The notes: generated by a model from the letters alone, not told the origin. 64,000 bases of DNA from Costertonia aggregata (GCF_013402795.1 NZ_CP058595.1:2389848-2453847); one strand, 5' to 3'; shown: positions 17,255 through 25,291, counted from the first letter of the stretch. Numbers and translations are program-made.

Positions 17255-17430
17255 ATGTTTTTATAAATTAGACAATTTGTGGTATACGAGTGTGACTAAA
17301 AGGATTAAAATTTTTATGTTAAACTTTAGTTTGCAGTTTTCGGCTTAGAGAGGCAGAGCTTAGAAAAAAAAGATTTGAGAATTTTGTGTCGCTCTCCTGC
17401 TTGGAGAAAAGGACCAACATATTGACAAGC

Positions 17431-17512
17431 TGAAATTGAATATAGTATCAATGACTTTTTTAGTGAAGCTATTTGCCTAGAATATAGTATTTCGTAAAGC
17501 ATAGGGAGGGTG
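17431..17512 (+). repeat. Dispersed accessory-region repeat, copy 3 (most degenerate)
   Basis: Shared blocks are AGCTGAAATTG (from 17428), TAGTGAAGCT, GAATATAGTATTTCG and CATAGGGAGGGTG. It lies in the 354-bp gap between the sigma-factor and serine-hydrolase genes and ends 96 bp upstream of the latter. The rest of the gap is AT-rich without a recognisable gene. Confidence 0.5.
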
Positions 17513-17608
17513 CCAAAATGGAAATTTTCTATTCAGGTGAATGGAAATAACTGTAACATTTTCTCTTTTTAGATATCCTTGATTATAAACATATTCTTAA
17601 ATCGAAAT

Positions 17609-18679
17609 ATGAAATCCAAACTTTTTATTTTTTTATTTGTCAGCACGGCATTTTATCACGTTAACAGTCAAACCAAAGAACTACAATCTTTTCTCGACAC
17701 TTACACTAAGGAAAACCATTTTAACGGAAACATCCTAATAACAAAGAATGATAAAGTTTTGTTCTTTAAAAGTTATGGTATGGCCAATCAGGAATTCGAT
17801 ATACCAAACAACAGAGAAACTAAGTTCAAGGTAGCGTCTATCACCAAATTGTTCACTAGTGTATTGATTTATAAATTAATTGATGAGGGTAAGTTGACTT
17901 TAGAAAAAACAATCTATGAGGTTCTGCCGAATTATAAAGGCGAGGGCACTAAAAAAGTGAATATTCACCAGCTATTGACCTCTACCTCTGGCATTGAAGG
18001 CCTTGAAAGTGGTGGAGATATGGTTTATGAGAAAAAATACACTTCTGATGAAGTATATCATAAATTCGCCAGCGGGAAATTGGACACTATTCCAGGCACA
18101 AAATTCAGTTACAATAATGCCGATTATATCATTCTTGGTAAGGTGTTGGAAGAAATCCACCAAAAACCTTTCAAGACCATTTTAAAGGAACAAATTCTTG
18201 ACCCTCTTGAATTGAATAACACAGGAATTCTTAACTATAAAGTTATTGATAATCTCGCTACCACTTACTGGTGGAATACAGAGGCAAACCAGTTCGAGAG
18301 AGATATTCCGTACTATGGTGAAAACTATGGTGCTTCAGGAAATATGTACTCCAACTTGGGCGACCTGAATACATTTTCGAATGCTCTTTATAGTGGAAAG
18401 TTAATCAGCGAAAAGTCCTTAACCAAGCTTCTTGAGCCTGTTGAGGGTGTCAAAGATTTTGATTCCTATGCAAGCGGCCTGTGGTCATTTTCCTTTCCTA
18501 TTGGTAATGAACAGCGCCATCACGGTGCTTCGAGACCTGGTAATATTTGGGGGACAGAGGGTATGTTGTTCAGATTGATAGAAAAGGAAATGAATATCAC
18601 CATCCTATCCAATGGTATGGGTAGTTCTGATATGTGGGCGATACTTCGGAAAGTACAACCTATTCTTTACAAACAATAG
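17609..18679 (+). CDS. Class C beta-lactamase-like serine hydrolase (exported)
   Basis: A 356-residue protein from ATG 17609, with a signal peptide (MKSKLFIFLFVSTAFYHVNS). It has the penicillin-binding/beta-lactamase class C fold: SxxK as SITK (~residue 81), YNN as the YxN motif (~170) and an HHG triad-like motif near 300 (RHHGASRPG). Such proteins include D-alanyl peptidases, esterases and lactamases; substrate cannot be assigned. It is preceded by dispersed repeat copy 3. Confidence 0.88.
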   Translation: MKSKLFIFLFVSTAFYHVNSQTKELQSFLDTYTKENHFNGNILITKNDKVLFFKSYGMANQEFDIPNNRETKFKVASITKLFTSVLIYKLIDEGKLTLEKTIYEVLPNYKGEGTKKVNIHQLLTSTSGIEGLESGGDMVYEKKYTSDEVYHKFASGKLDTIPGTKFSYNNADYIILGKVLEEIHQKPFKTILKEQILDPLELNNTGILNYKVIDNLATTYWWNTEANQFERDIPYYGENYGASGNMYSNLGDLNTFSNALYSGKLISEKSLTKLLEPVEGVKDFDSYASGLWSFSFPIGNEQRHHGASRPGNIWGTEGMLFRLIEKEMNITILSNGMGSSDMWAILRKVQPILYKQ

Positions 18680-19155
18680 TTCATTATTAATTACTAAGAT
18701 GAAACAATATTCAGTGGCACCGCATAATACATAGGATACTTTTCGCGATATTAGGCCAGATGACTTTCACCTGACCCGATGCAATAGTTTTCTTTGCTCA
18801 GCTGATAGTGCTCTTTTGCTTCCTAAATGGAAATCCTTGGGTTTTTAGATACATCTTTCATTATGTTGAAATTTTAGATTAAACAATATTTGAGCAGAAA
18901 CCAAACGGAAGATAAAATCTTGGCTCAAAAGGAAACGGAATAAATGAGCAGGGGATAAAGCGATGGCTTTATACCGTAGTCTTTTGATGAAAGTATTTTA
19001 CGAGTTTAACTTGTGGGTATATTGTATGATATTTAACTTCTATTTATAATTGTCCTTTTCTAATAATCACTGGACAAGTATTGGACTAAATCAAAAATAA
19101 TGTCAAAACAACCCAAATAGAACGAAATAATATGTAATACCCGAATAATGGAGAA
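18680..19155. other. Long intergenic stretch without a recognised gene
   Basis: About 475 bp between the serine hydrolase and the att region holds no convincing open frame on either strand. It is AT-rich with scattered stops. Given the octamer pair at its right edge, it may be the decayed right end of an older element. Confidence 0.4.
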
Positions 19156-19174
19156 TTCTGTACTTATTCTGTAC
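19156..19174. promoter_or_regulatory. TTCTGTAC octamer pair, left flank (putative integrase arm site)
   Basis: TTCTGTAC occurs at 19156-19163 and 19167-19174, spaced 11 bp start to start. The same spaced pair occurs at 36847-36865 inside the right end of the element and, with one mismatch, at 19374-19392 near the integrase. It sits 48 bp from the att core, as does the right-end pair, though it lies outside the element. Confidence 0.55.
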
Positions 19175-19179
19175 TATGT

Positions 19180-19223
19180 AGAAAACAAAGGGCTTCACGT
19201 TTTCGTGAAGCCCTTTGTTTTCT
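19180..19223. terminator. Bidirectional hairpin terminator beside the att core
   Basis: A perfect 20-bp inverted repeat (arms 19180-19199 and 19204-19223) closes a TTTT loop. On the minus strand it would terminate a tRNA transcript reading out of the att fragment; the intact tRNA has a different terminator at 36881-36906. It fits an ancestral tRNA terminator or the end of a neighbouring element. Confidence 0.75.
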
Positions 19224-19268
19224 AGTAGCGGGAACTGGACTCGAACCAGTGACCTTCGGGTTATGAGC
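19222..19268. repeat. Left attachment repeat: 3' fragment of initiator tRNA-Met
   Basis: 47 bp identical to 36914-36960. On the minus strand it corresponds to the tRNA from just before the CAT anticodon to the 3' end plus a few flanking bases. The 5' half of the tRNA is absent here. This is the direct repeat left by integration of the element into the 3' part of the tRNA gene. Confidence 0.85.
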
Positions 19269-19373
19269 TTTAATTACACAGCAGTCAATTTTAAACAAAA
19301 CTCTACAAACACTATGTTTTACAATACACTATGTAAATTTTGATTATAGATAATAGTATTTAAAAGCATCTTA

Positions 19374-19392
19374 TTCTGTACCTATTTTGTAC
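19374..19392. promoter_or_regulatory. TTCTGTAC/TTTTGTAC pair upstream of integrase
   Basis: TTCTGTAC at 19374-19381 and TTTTGTAC at 19385-19392 repeat the 11-bp spacing seen at the other two sites. It is 33 bp before the integrase ATG and 106 bp inside the left att core, as expected for arm-type binding sites that could also repress the int promoter. Confidence 0.55.
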
Positions 19393-19424
19393 CCTTTCAT
19401 TTTAAATTTTATTATCTTTACACT

Positions 19425-20759
19425 ATGGCAAGTGTTAAGATTGTACGCAGAAAAAATAAGCAGAGGAAAGACGGTACTGCTCCACTTGCTATTCGTATTA
19501 GTAAGGATTACAAAACTAACTATGTCTTCATCGGTCAGTACGTTCTCGAAAAAGATTGGAATAAGGATGCGGGCCTTGTTAAAAGGTCGCATCTTAATTC
19601 TAAAAAACTCAACAACTATTTAAGAAAGAGATTAACAGAAGCTAACGATTTGTATCTAGCCAATGTAAAACCTTTGTCTACAAAGCAAGCGAAAGAAAAA
19701 CTAAAGGGGCCAGGAGGCACACAATCTTTTTTTGAATTTGCAGCAAAGCGAGTAGAACGTAAATTTAATAAAAAGGTCTATTCGGTTGCCAAATCAGAGA
19801 TGTCCATTCTTTATAATCTTTCCGAATTCCTATCTAAAGACGATTCAATACCTATTGAGCAATCACGACTTGAAATTAAAAAAAGAAGAAAAGAAAGAAC
19901 TAGCAAAGCTAGAAAGAACGAGCTTCATTTGAAGGATGCCATTACAGCTTTCAAGAAAAATAAAAAGCTTCACTTCCAAGATATTTCAGATGCGTTTATA
20001 AAAAATTATAAAGTCTTTTGTAGTTCGCACCTTGAGCATAAAACAAGAACCATTACTAATCAACTTATTTTCATTCGCACTTTATTCAATAGTGCAATAA
20101 AAGAAGGAGTTGTGGACGCTACTTTCTATCCGTTTTCCGGAGAGAATGAAAAAATCAAAATAGGAACGAGTCACAAAATTGGTCTTGTTCCAAATGAAGT
20201 AGAACGGATTGAATCACTAAAACTAGAAAAGCAGACAAGCATTTGGCATAGCAAAAACGTGTGGCTCACAGCTTTTTACTTTGCAGGAATACGAATATCC
20301 GACGCCGTGCAATTGAAATGGGCTGAAATTAAGGACGGTAGACTTTTGTACACAATGGACAAAAACGAAAAGCCTGTTAGTTTAAAAATTTCGGACAAAG
20401 CATTGAAAATCATAAACAGTTATAAGCCGCAGAAGAATGAAAATAACGGTTACGTCTTCCCTTTTCTTAAATACGTAAACCCACAGGATGAAGAAGATTT
20501 GTTCCGAAAAATCAGAAATGCCACCAAGCTTTTCAATAAATATTTAAAGCGTATCGCTACTGCCTGTGATATCGACAAGAATTTATCCAACCATATTGCG
20601 AGACATACTTTTGGTAATATTGCAGGCGATAGAATTCATCCACAAATGCTCCAAAAATTGTATAGACATAGCGATTTGAAAACTACTTTGAATTACCAAG
20701 CAAATTTTATTCATAAAGATGCAGATGAGGCTTTAGATAGGGTTGTAAATTTCAAATAG
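19425..20759 (+). CDS. Tyrosine site-specific integrase (Bacteroidota arm-binding type)
   Basis: A 444-residue recombinase with an N-terminal arm-binding domain (ASVKIVRRKNKQRKDGTAPLAI), a SAM-like core-binding domain (~180-245) and a C-terminal catalytic domain. Catalytic residues are visible: Arg in AGIRISDAVQL (~287), HxxR in HIARHTFG (~389), His in YRHSDLKTT and the Tyr in TLNYQAN (~422). It lies 157 bp inside the left att repeat and points into the element. It would catalyse integration and excision at the tRNA-Met site. It ends with TAG, so TAG works as a stop in this element. Confidence 0.95.
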   Translation: MASVKIVRRKNKQRKDGTAPLAIRISKDYKTNYVFIGQYVLEKDWNKDAGLVKRSHLNSKKLNNYLRKRLTEANDLYLANVKPLSTKQAKEKLKGPGGTQSFFEFAAKRVERKFNKKVYSVAKSEMSILYNLSEFLSKDDSIPIEQSRLEIKKRRKERTSKARKNELHLKDAITAFKKNKKLHFQDISDAFIKNYKVFCSSHLEHKTRTITNQLIFIRTLFNSAIKEGVVDATFYPFSGENEKIKIGTSHKIGLVPNEVERIESLKLEKQTSIWHSKNVWLTAFYFAGIRISDAVQLKWAEIKDGRLLYTMDKNEKPVSLKISDKALKIINSYKPQKNENNGYVFPFLKYVNPQDEEDLFRKIRNATKLFNKYLKRIATACDIDKNLSNHIARHTFGNIAGDRIHPQMLQKLYRHSDLKTTLNYQANFIHKDADEALDRVVNFK

Positions 20760-20899
20760 GGTCTAAATGATCTCAATAGATAGACTGTACTAAGCCTAGA
20801 AAATTACTTAAATTTGATTAATTAACTGCCAACCCAGATTGAGGTGTTATTGTGATGTACATAGCTCGAATATTAGAGTTCGTTTTTTAGATTTTGCTT

Positions 20900-21298
20900 T
20901 TACAGCTTCGCTCTCTCTTCGTTCGTGAATCTCGTAGACTCGATTTCGCGAAAGCGTACTTCTTTCTTTTCTTCGGCATATTTCTTTTCAACTATTAAAG
21001 GTTTTTTATTGGGTTCGTCCATTACAAAAAGGGATTGCAACATTGCGACCGTTGGTTTGGTTTGTTTCTTTTCTACATCACGCATTATGGCGATGACAGC
21101 GTTGATTCTTTTGAGCAACTTAGCCTCGATAGTACGTCCGGTTGGTCCTAACTTTTCCTTTGGGGAAATCTCGTTATAGAGGAAAAAATCAAGGATGTTT
21201 TCCATCGCCTCGGTATGCGTTTTAAAGTGCATTTTGGAAAATTCCTGAAACCGCTTGGCAGTTTTTCGTTTGAACCTGATAGTGATGAATGAATCCAT
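20900..21298 (-). CDS. BfmA/BtgA-family mobilisation protein
   Basis: A 132-residue basic protein (MDSFITIRFKRKTAKRFQEFSKMHFKTH...) resembling BfmA/BtgA-type relaxosome accessory proteins of Bacteroidota mobile elements, which help the relaxase recognise oriT. Such proteins normally sit directly upstream of a MobB/relaxase gene; none follows here, and only ~140 bp separate its stop from the integrase. The region upstream (21.3-21.65 kb) has hairpins and a pair of 13-bp repeats, a candidate oriT. Confidence 0.8.
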   Translation of the reverse strand: MDSFITIRFKRKTAKRFQEFSKMHFKTHTEAMENILDFFLYNEISPKEKLGPTGRTIEAKLLKRINAVIAIMRDVEKKQTKPTVAMLQSLFVMDEPNKKPLIVEKKYAEEKKEVRFREIESTRFTNEERAKL

Positions 21299-21660
21299 TT
21301 CCTTCCGCTTTTTTAAAGATTTGACGTAAATCCATCCCTATTTACTGGTGTTCCAAGACCATTTGACGCAAATTGTTGGAATTTTTAAATCCTGTTTGTT
21401 TTTAAGTAATTAAAAATCAACGGATTAAAACGAAAATGGAATATGTAACGCGGCGCAGCCCGTTACCCTCTTGCTATTCCTTTTCGTCACGCGCAAGCGT
21501 GACAAAAATCCATACAATCCGGCTAAAAAGCCGATTGCCATTTTCAGGGAAAATGATTTTCCGATATGTTATTTTTCGATGTGCAAGGCTATCGGCGAAA
21601 GTCGAAAAGTGGATAACCTTACTTTAATTTGAATTCTGAATTTCAGCGAAAGAAAGATAG
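21299..21660. other. Candidate oriT / relaxosome-binding region
   Basis: A non-coding stretch upstream of the BfmA-like gene. It holds two near-identical 13-mers, ATTTGACGTAAAT (21319-21331) and ATTTGACGCAAAT (21361-21373). It also holds a GTAACG...CGTTAC hairpin near 21446, a GTCACGC-GCAA-GCGTGAC hairpin near 21488 and a CGGCT-AAAA-AGCCG hairpin near 21521. Hairpins and direct repeats beside a mobilisation accessory gene fit an oriT, but no nick site can be named. Confidence 0.4.
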
Positions 21661-21700
21661 TGATTTTTTCTTGATGTAGGTTTAATTACACACAAAAACA

Positions 21701-21718
21701 CCTCTGAAAATTCAGAGG
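21701..21718 (-). terminator. Hairpin terminator after small element genes
   Basis: CCTCTGAAAATTCAGAGG forms an 8-bp stem with an AA loop; on the minus strand it is followed by GTGTTTTTGTG. It lies 25 bp past the stop of the minus-strand small gene at 21743. Confidence 0.7.
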
Positions 21719-21742
21719 CGTTTACCTTATTGTTTCAAAATT

Positions 21743-21958
21743 TCATATATTAAATACATAGGTGTAGGAATACAAATTGCGAAGTGCTTCTTCCTCTATC
21801 ATCGTTTCAAAACAGCCATAATTTTCTTTAACGTATTTGCGAATGCTATCCCCAAATTTTCGTTTCACATCTTCTTTGGACGTTTCCAAAAGTCGGTTTT
21901 GAGCTTCCTCGCTCAAGTCTGTAAAATTGAGATATACAATAGCGATAGATTTTAATAT
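21743..21958 (-). CDS. Small hypothetical mobile-element protein with non-standard start
   Basis: An open frame of up to 71 codons encodes KSIAIVYLNFTDLSEEAQNR, then LLETSKEDVKRKFGDSIRKY and YGCFETMIEEEALRNLYSYT. It has even, acidic/basic helical character typical of a real protein. No ATG, GTG or early TTG exists; ATA 21956-21958 or ATT 21938-21940 are the only early candidates, so the start may be an ATT codon or mutated. It overlaps or follows the stop of the DUF6876-like gene. Similar small proteins occur in Bacteroidota mobile elements; function unknown. Confidence 0.5.
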   Translation of the reverse strand: MLKSIAIVYLNFTDLSEEAQNRLLETSKEDVKRKFGDSIRKYVKENYGCFETMIEEEALRNLYSYTYVFNI

Positions 21959-22332
21959 TCACTTGATAACATCAGCGTATCATTTACAAAAAACAACCGC
22001 AGTTCATCGAGTGGAAAATCGGTAGCACGATAGCCGTGTTTTTCTAAAATGTTATCGTTGCCATCGCTGTAAATTATTTCGGCTTCGTAACCCGAATAAT
22101 CCTGTTTTTCTTCGGGCAATCTTTTAAAATCGATAGTGATAAATTCGCTTCGGTTCATCAGACTTTTTGCAATTACGGAAGCATCCGTAATGAGCCAAAA
22201 ACATTCGGCAACTTCCGATAGATATTTCAATCCATCGGTAAATCGTGTTTTCAATAGCGGGATTTGATAGAACATTTCTGTTCCATTAAAATATTGCAAC
22301 CGCTCTTTAATTGCGTTAACTTGTGCTTTCAT
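21952..22332 (-). CDS. DUF6876-like protein
   Basis: A 126-residue protein (FYQIPLLKTRFTDGLKYLSE, ECFWLITDASVIAKSLMN) that resembles DUF6876, a family of unknown function common in Bacteroidota and proteobacterial plasmids and conjugative elements. The signature F-T-x-G-x-K-Y plus WLIxDA is visible. It lies between SSB and the small hypothetical gene, in the element's DNA-processing module. The assignment is from memory of the motif, so only moderate. Confidence 0.65.
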   Translation of the reverse strand: MKAQVNAIKERLQYFNGTEMFYQIPLLKTRFTDGLKYLSEVAECFWLITDASVIAKSLMNRSEFITIDFKRLPEEKQDYSGYEAEIIYSDGNDNILEKHGYRATDFPLDELRLFFVNDTLMLSSEY

Positions 22333-22364
22333 TGTGCATATATTTAATGTGTGAATAATGAAAA

Positions 22365-22396
22365 AGAGGGCGCAACTTTCCAGAGGAACGCCCTCT
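22365..22396 (-). terminator. Terminator after ssb
   Basis: AGAGGGCG and CGCCCTCT form an 8-bp stem around a 16-nt loop. On the minus strand the stem is followed by TTTTTC, 14 bp past the ssb stop. Confidence 0.7.
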
Positions 22397-22409
22397 TTAA
22401 TTTTAAGTC

Positions 22410-22754
22410 CTACTTGTCGTTTTTACTCCCAAGTAACAGGATTTCATCGGCTACCACTTCGGTAACATAGCGTTGGTTTCCATCGTCCGTGGTATAGGTT
22501 CGGGTCTTTAGTTTTCCCGTAATCCCAACTTCCTTGCCTTTTTCGACATATTTCTCAACGATTTCAGCGGTCTTGCCCCAAGCCACTAAGGTATGCCAGT
22601 TGGTGTCCGTTTGCTTTTCGCCTTTGCTGTCTTTGTAATACTCGTTCGTGGCGAGTGAGAAGCGGGCTACTTTCTTACCGCTTTCAAGGTTCGTAATGGT
22701 TGGCTCTTGTCCAACGTTTCCAATCAACTGTACGTGATTTCTAATAGTACTCAT
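22410..22754 (-). CDS. ssb: Single-stranded DNA-binding protein (element-encoded)
   Basis: A 114-residue SSB with one OB fold: NHVQLIGNVGQEPTI at the start, WHTLVAWGKTAEIVEKYVEKGKE in the middle and VTEVVADEILLLG near the end. It lacks the long acidic C-terminal tail of housekeeping SSBs, as is usual for short SSBs carried by Bacteroidota mobile elements. It probably protects single strands during transfer or replication of the element. Confidence 0.93.
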   Translation of the reverse strand: MSTIRNHVQLIGNVGQEPTITNLESGKKVARFSLATNEYYKDSKGEKQTDTNWHTLVAWGKTAEIVEKYVEKGKEVGITGKLKTRTYTTDDGNQRYVTEVVADEILLLGSKNDK

Positions 22755-22766
22755 AACTAAATGGTT

Positions 22767-23018
22767 TTAAATGCCCTTTACAGGCTTGATTAATATTTCC
22801 CTTTTCAATTCAGATGAAATTTTAAGGGGTGTTTGTTCTTTTCTTTCGTGCATCGCACAATGGATAGAGTGGGTTTTGTCAAGACTTTTAGGGAATAAAT
22901 CAGGTGTGTTTGCGACGTAGTAAATCCGACCTTTTTCGGCGGATTTCAAGGAAGTAGATACCTTATTTTTCACTAAAACTTGCCACGGTCTTGACAAGTT
23001 CCATAAGGGCATTAGCAA
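22767..23018 (-). CDS. Possible small hypothetical protein upstream of ssb
   Basis: An open frame of 83 codons with the tail HERKEQTPLKISSELKREIL, which is charged and helical, ending 12 bp before the ssb start. The N-terminal half is less protein-like and a shorter start (MHERKEQ) is possible. It may be non-coding conserved element DNA: a perfect 10-bp inverted repeat spans the region (22876-22885 and 22988-22997). Confidence 0.3.
   Translation of the reverse strand: MLMPLWNLSRPWQVLVKNKVSTSLKSAEKGRIYYVANTPDLFPKSLDKTHSIHCAMHERKEQTPLKISSELKREILIKPVKGI
22876..22997. repeat. Widely spaced perfect inverted repeat upstream of ssb
   Basis: TTGTCAAGAC (22876-22885) and GTCTTGACAA (22988-22997) are exact reverse complements 102 bp apart. 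They could be binding sites for one dimeric protein or a long-range RNA pairing. Confidence 0.45.
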
Positions 23019-23178
23019 TTCTTTTAAATCCGGTCACGATTTGAGCGTACCGACAGTTAAGCGAAATGAGTGGCTGGGTTTAATGTAGAATTGGTTATGC
23101 CGTGCCTGTTTTTCGACGACCCGAAAAACAACAAAGGCTTTATCCATTATAAACCCCTTAAAATGTATAAGACAGCGG

Positions 23179-23248
23179 TTCGGTTTTTAAGGATTTTCGA
23201 GTGAGGGCTCAAGAAGTCCGCGCCGAAAATCCTGTTAAGAAAACCGAA
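23179..23248. repeat. Long hairpin (about 20-bp stem) in non-coding element DNA
   Basis: Left arm 23179-23199 (TTCGGTTTTTAAGGATTTTCG) pairs with right arm 23224-23248 (CGAAAATCC-TG-TTAAGAAAACCGAA) around a ~24-nt loop. The inner 9 bp are perfect and the outer part has a small bulge. It lies in the ~500-bp non-coding stretch between the ssb module and the cargo. The stretch also holds an AAGCGGAC/GTCCGCGC-rich region and CCTTTCC/GGAAAGG repeats. It may be a structured RNA, a replication origin or a second transfer signal. Confidence 0.5.
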
Positions 23249-23350
23249 GTGATGGCTTTCCGATGAGAAAGCGGACTTAATTCACAATTTTGGCTTGGGA
23301 ATGTAGTGTTCCTTTCCAGCATAGCGGAAAGGGTTAACGGAATGGAAAGC

Positions 23351-23436
23351 TGAAATTGGGGATTGTGTCCAAGATATTTGTAGTGAAGCTCTTTTCCCGG
23401 AATGAAGAGCAACGGAATGTAGGGGAATGTGCTGAA
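23351..23436 (+). repeat. Dispersed accessory-region repeat, copy 4
   Basis: Shared blocks: TGAAATTGGGGATTGTG, TTTGTAGTGAAGCT, TTTTCCCGGAATGAA and TAGGGGAATGTGCTGAA. It lies at the junction between the mobility module and the cargo and ends 101 bp before the AraC start codon. It is one of the best-preserved copies. Confidence 0.65.
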
Positions 23437-23537
23437 CGGCATTGTATCTCGGTTTTTATAGAAGAACCTGCCCAACCTAAAACTGGAGAGATAGTGTATG
23501 AGAAAACGTCAAAATTTTTTAAATTAACATTCGAAAA

Positions 23538-24392
23538 ATGACCCGCGATTTTATCCATATCAATGACTTCGTAATTTTAGTTGAAGAAGCAAATTCATCT
23601 AAGGTAGAAGTGGATGCGTGTTATTTTGATGAGCCCATAGTAGCTGTCGCTTTTTATGGTTCGGGAAATGTAGATTTAGCGGTTAAATACGGTGAAAAAC
23701 GAAAAGACTTTCACTACACTAAAGGCCTATCCTTTGCTTTTTATGCAGATGAAAAAGTAGAATTTGAGCATACCGTTAGCCCCGATAAAAGTTTAAGATG
23801 TATTGTCGTTGCTACAAAGATGAGTAAGCTCGAAGAACTTCCCAATGAAGAAGGCGAGTTGTTTTCTGATTTGTTGAATGAACTGGTCAATCCTAAAGAC
23901 CACTACGTCGAGGGGCCAAGTTTTTTTATGACACCAGAGATGGAAAACATCGTGGATGCTTTTTTCTCTAACACCTATTCAGGAAAAACCAAAATGATGT
24001 TTTTTAGAAGTCAGATTACTGCGTTGTTATCTCATTTCTTTGGTCAACTTTCATTAAAACAAGAAGAAGCTTCGAAGCCACTACATAGAGAGCAATTGAA
24101 TAAGGCAAAAGATATTCTTCTGGAAAATTTAGAAAATCCACCTTCACTTTCAGAGCTTTCAAAGGCGATTGGTTTTAATACTACCCGACTTAAAAAAGAA
24201 TTTAAAGCCATTTTTGGAGTTCCTGTTTTTAAATATCTACAAAATGAAAGACTTACTTCTGCGCATAAACTCATAAGTGAAAATGAAGCCACAGTACAAG
24301 AAGCCGCGTGGCAAGTGGGGTACGATAGCCTTAGTTCATTCTCTAACGCTTTCGCGAAAAAGTTTGGCTATCGCCCAAGCCAGATTAAGTAA
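23538..24392 (+). CDS. AraC-family transcriptional regulator (first cargo gene)
   Basis: A 284-residue regulator. The N-terminal domain is a sensor of unrecognised type, and the last ~95 residues carry the AraC double helix-turn-helix: LSELSKAIGFNTTRLKKEFKA and VQEAAWQVGYDSLSSFSNAF, ending KKFGYRPSQIK. It lies just after the mobility module, preceded by dispersed repeat copy 4, and converges on the CPBP-protease gene. It probably controls the adjacent cargo. Confidence 0.92.
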   Translation: MTRDFIHINDFVILVEEANSSKVEVDACYFDEPIVAVAFYGSGNVDLAVKYGEKRKDFHYTKGLSFAFYADEKVEFEHTVSPDKSLRCIVVATKMSKLEELPNEEGELFSDLLNELVNPKDHYVEGPSFFMTPEMENIVDAFFSNTYSGKTKMMFFRSQITALLSHFFGQLSLKQEEASKPLHREQLNKAKDILLENLENPPSLSELSKAIGFNTTRLKKEFKAIFGVPVFKYLQNERLTSAHKLISENEATVQEAAWQVGYDSLSSFSNAFAKKFGYRPSQIK

Positions 24393-24417
24393 TCCAAAAA
24401 TTCACTGAAATTCTTTT

Positions 24418-25170
24418 CTAGTCCATCGGTAAAAATGCGAGACTCAAAAAGAAAATGTTGGTTGTCATATGTACCAAAAGTGGATATTGAAAACCAAAGG
24501 CAACCCTTGTATATCCTGCAATAGTTGCGCTGAATAGTTGTGGAAGTGTTAGAATAGGCATCCACAAAAGGTTGACTAAACTTAACACAAAATTAAAAAT
24601 GTGTAACCAAGCAAAACTTAGGCAAGACAAGTAGTATATCACTCTAAAATTCTTCTCCCAAAATTGCCGTAACACTAAACAAATGTTCTTTTTTCTGCAA
24701 ACGGCATACGTAATTAGAACTATTATAACAGCGGTTATTACTCTATACCATAATGAGTCATCTATAAGCGATAATCTACTTTTAAAGACTGCCTTAGTTA
24801 GAATGTAATATGAAAATCCTCCGGTGGTTAAGGCAAGATATATTGGATTAAATTTTAGTGACAGTCTAAAGGTCACTTCTTCGAATAGAGGTAACACAAT
24901 TCCACCTACTAGCAGTAAGAGTAATGGAGAAAAACGTTCCGCCATACTTGTGGAAGTCAAGTTTTCAGGGTCATAGATAAACTGAAGTAATGATGCGACT
25001 ACTACTGAGAAAACCACCTTAATTAAAAAGAGGCCAATGGTATCATAGACTTTGTTTTTCGTGCTTTTTTGCAGCCCTGTATTATAGACAGGGGATTTAA
25101 TAAAAGCACTTAAGTCCTTTATCAAAGACCAATAATATTTTGGTTTAATTAATGGATAGGGTATCACCAT
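24418..25170 (-). CDS. CPBP-family intramembrane metalloprotease
   Basis: A 250-residue polytopic membrane protein with the three CPBP (Abi/Rce1-like) motifs: EEVTFR (~residue 93), FxxxH as FAWLH (~185) and HxxxN as HMTTN (~233). These bind the catalytic metal inside the membrane. Family members act in prenyl-protein processing, bacteriocin immunity and maturation. The role here is unknown. Confidence 0.87.
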   Translation of the reverse strand: MVIPYPLIKPKYYWSLIKDLSAFIKSPVYNTGLQKSTKNKVYDTIGLFLIKVVFSVVVASLLQFIYDPENLTSTSMAERFSPLLLLLVGGIVLPLFEEVTFRLSLKFNPIYLALTTGGFSYYILTKAVFKSRLSLIDDSLWYRVITAVIIVLITYAVCRKKNICLVLRQFWEKNFRVIYYLSCLSFAWLHIFNFVLSLVNLLWMPILTLPQLFSATIAGYTRVAFGFQYPLLVHMTTNIFFLSLAFLPMD

Positions 25171-25251
25171 CTTTCTTTTACTTTAAAATTGATTCACCTC
25201 TTCATAGAACTAAAGTGACTAAGGGCATTGTATTTTCATCAAAATTTAAAA

Positions 25252-25281
25252 GCTCCAAAACCAATTTTGGTATATTGGAGC
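25252..25281. terminator. Hairpin terminator
   Basis: GCTCCAA (25252-25258) pairs with TTGGAGC (25275-25281), with further internal pairing AACCAA/TTTTGGT. T-runs follow on both strands. It lies 11 bp after the stop of the minus-strand NmrA gene. Confidence 0.7.
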
Positions 25282-25291
25282 CTTTTTAAAT

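Noticed and set aside
18680-19155. A decayed AraC or integrase gene in the gap left of the att site
   Set aside because: I could not find a sustained protein-like frame on either strand.
19222-19268. The left att copy as a second tRNA gene
   Set aside because: It lacks the 5' acceptor, D arm and half the anticodon stem; only the 3' part is present, so it cannot fold into a tRNA.
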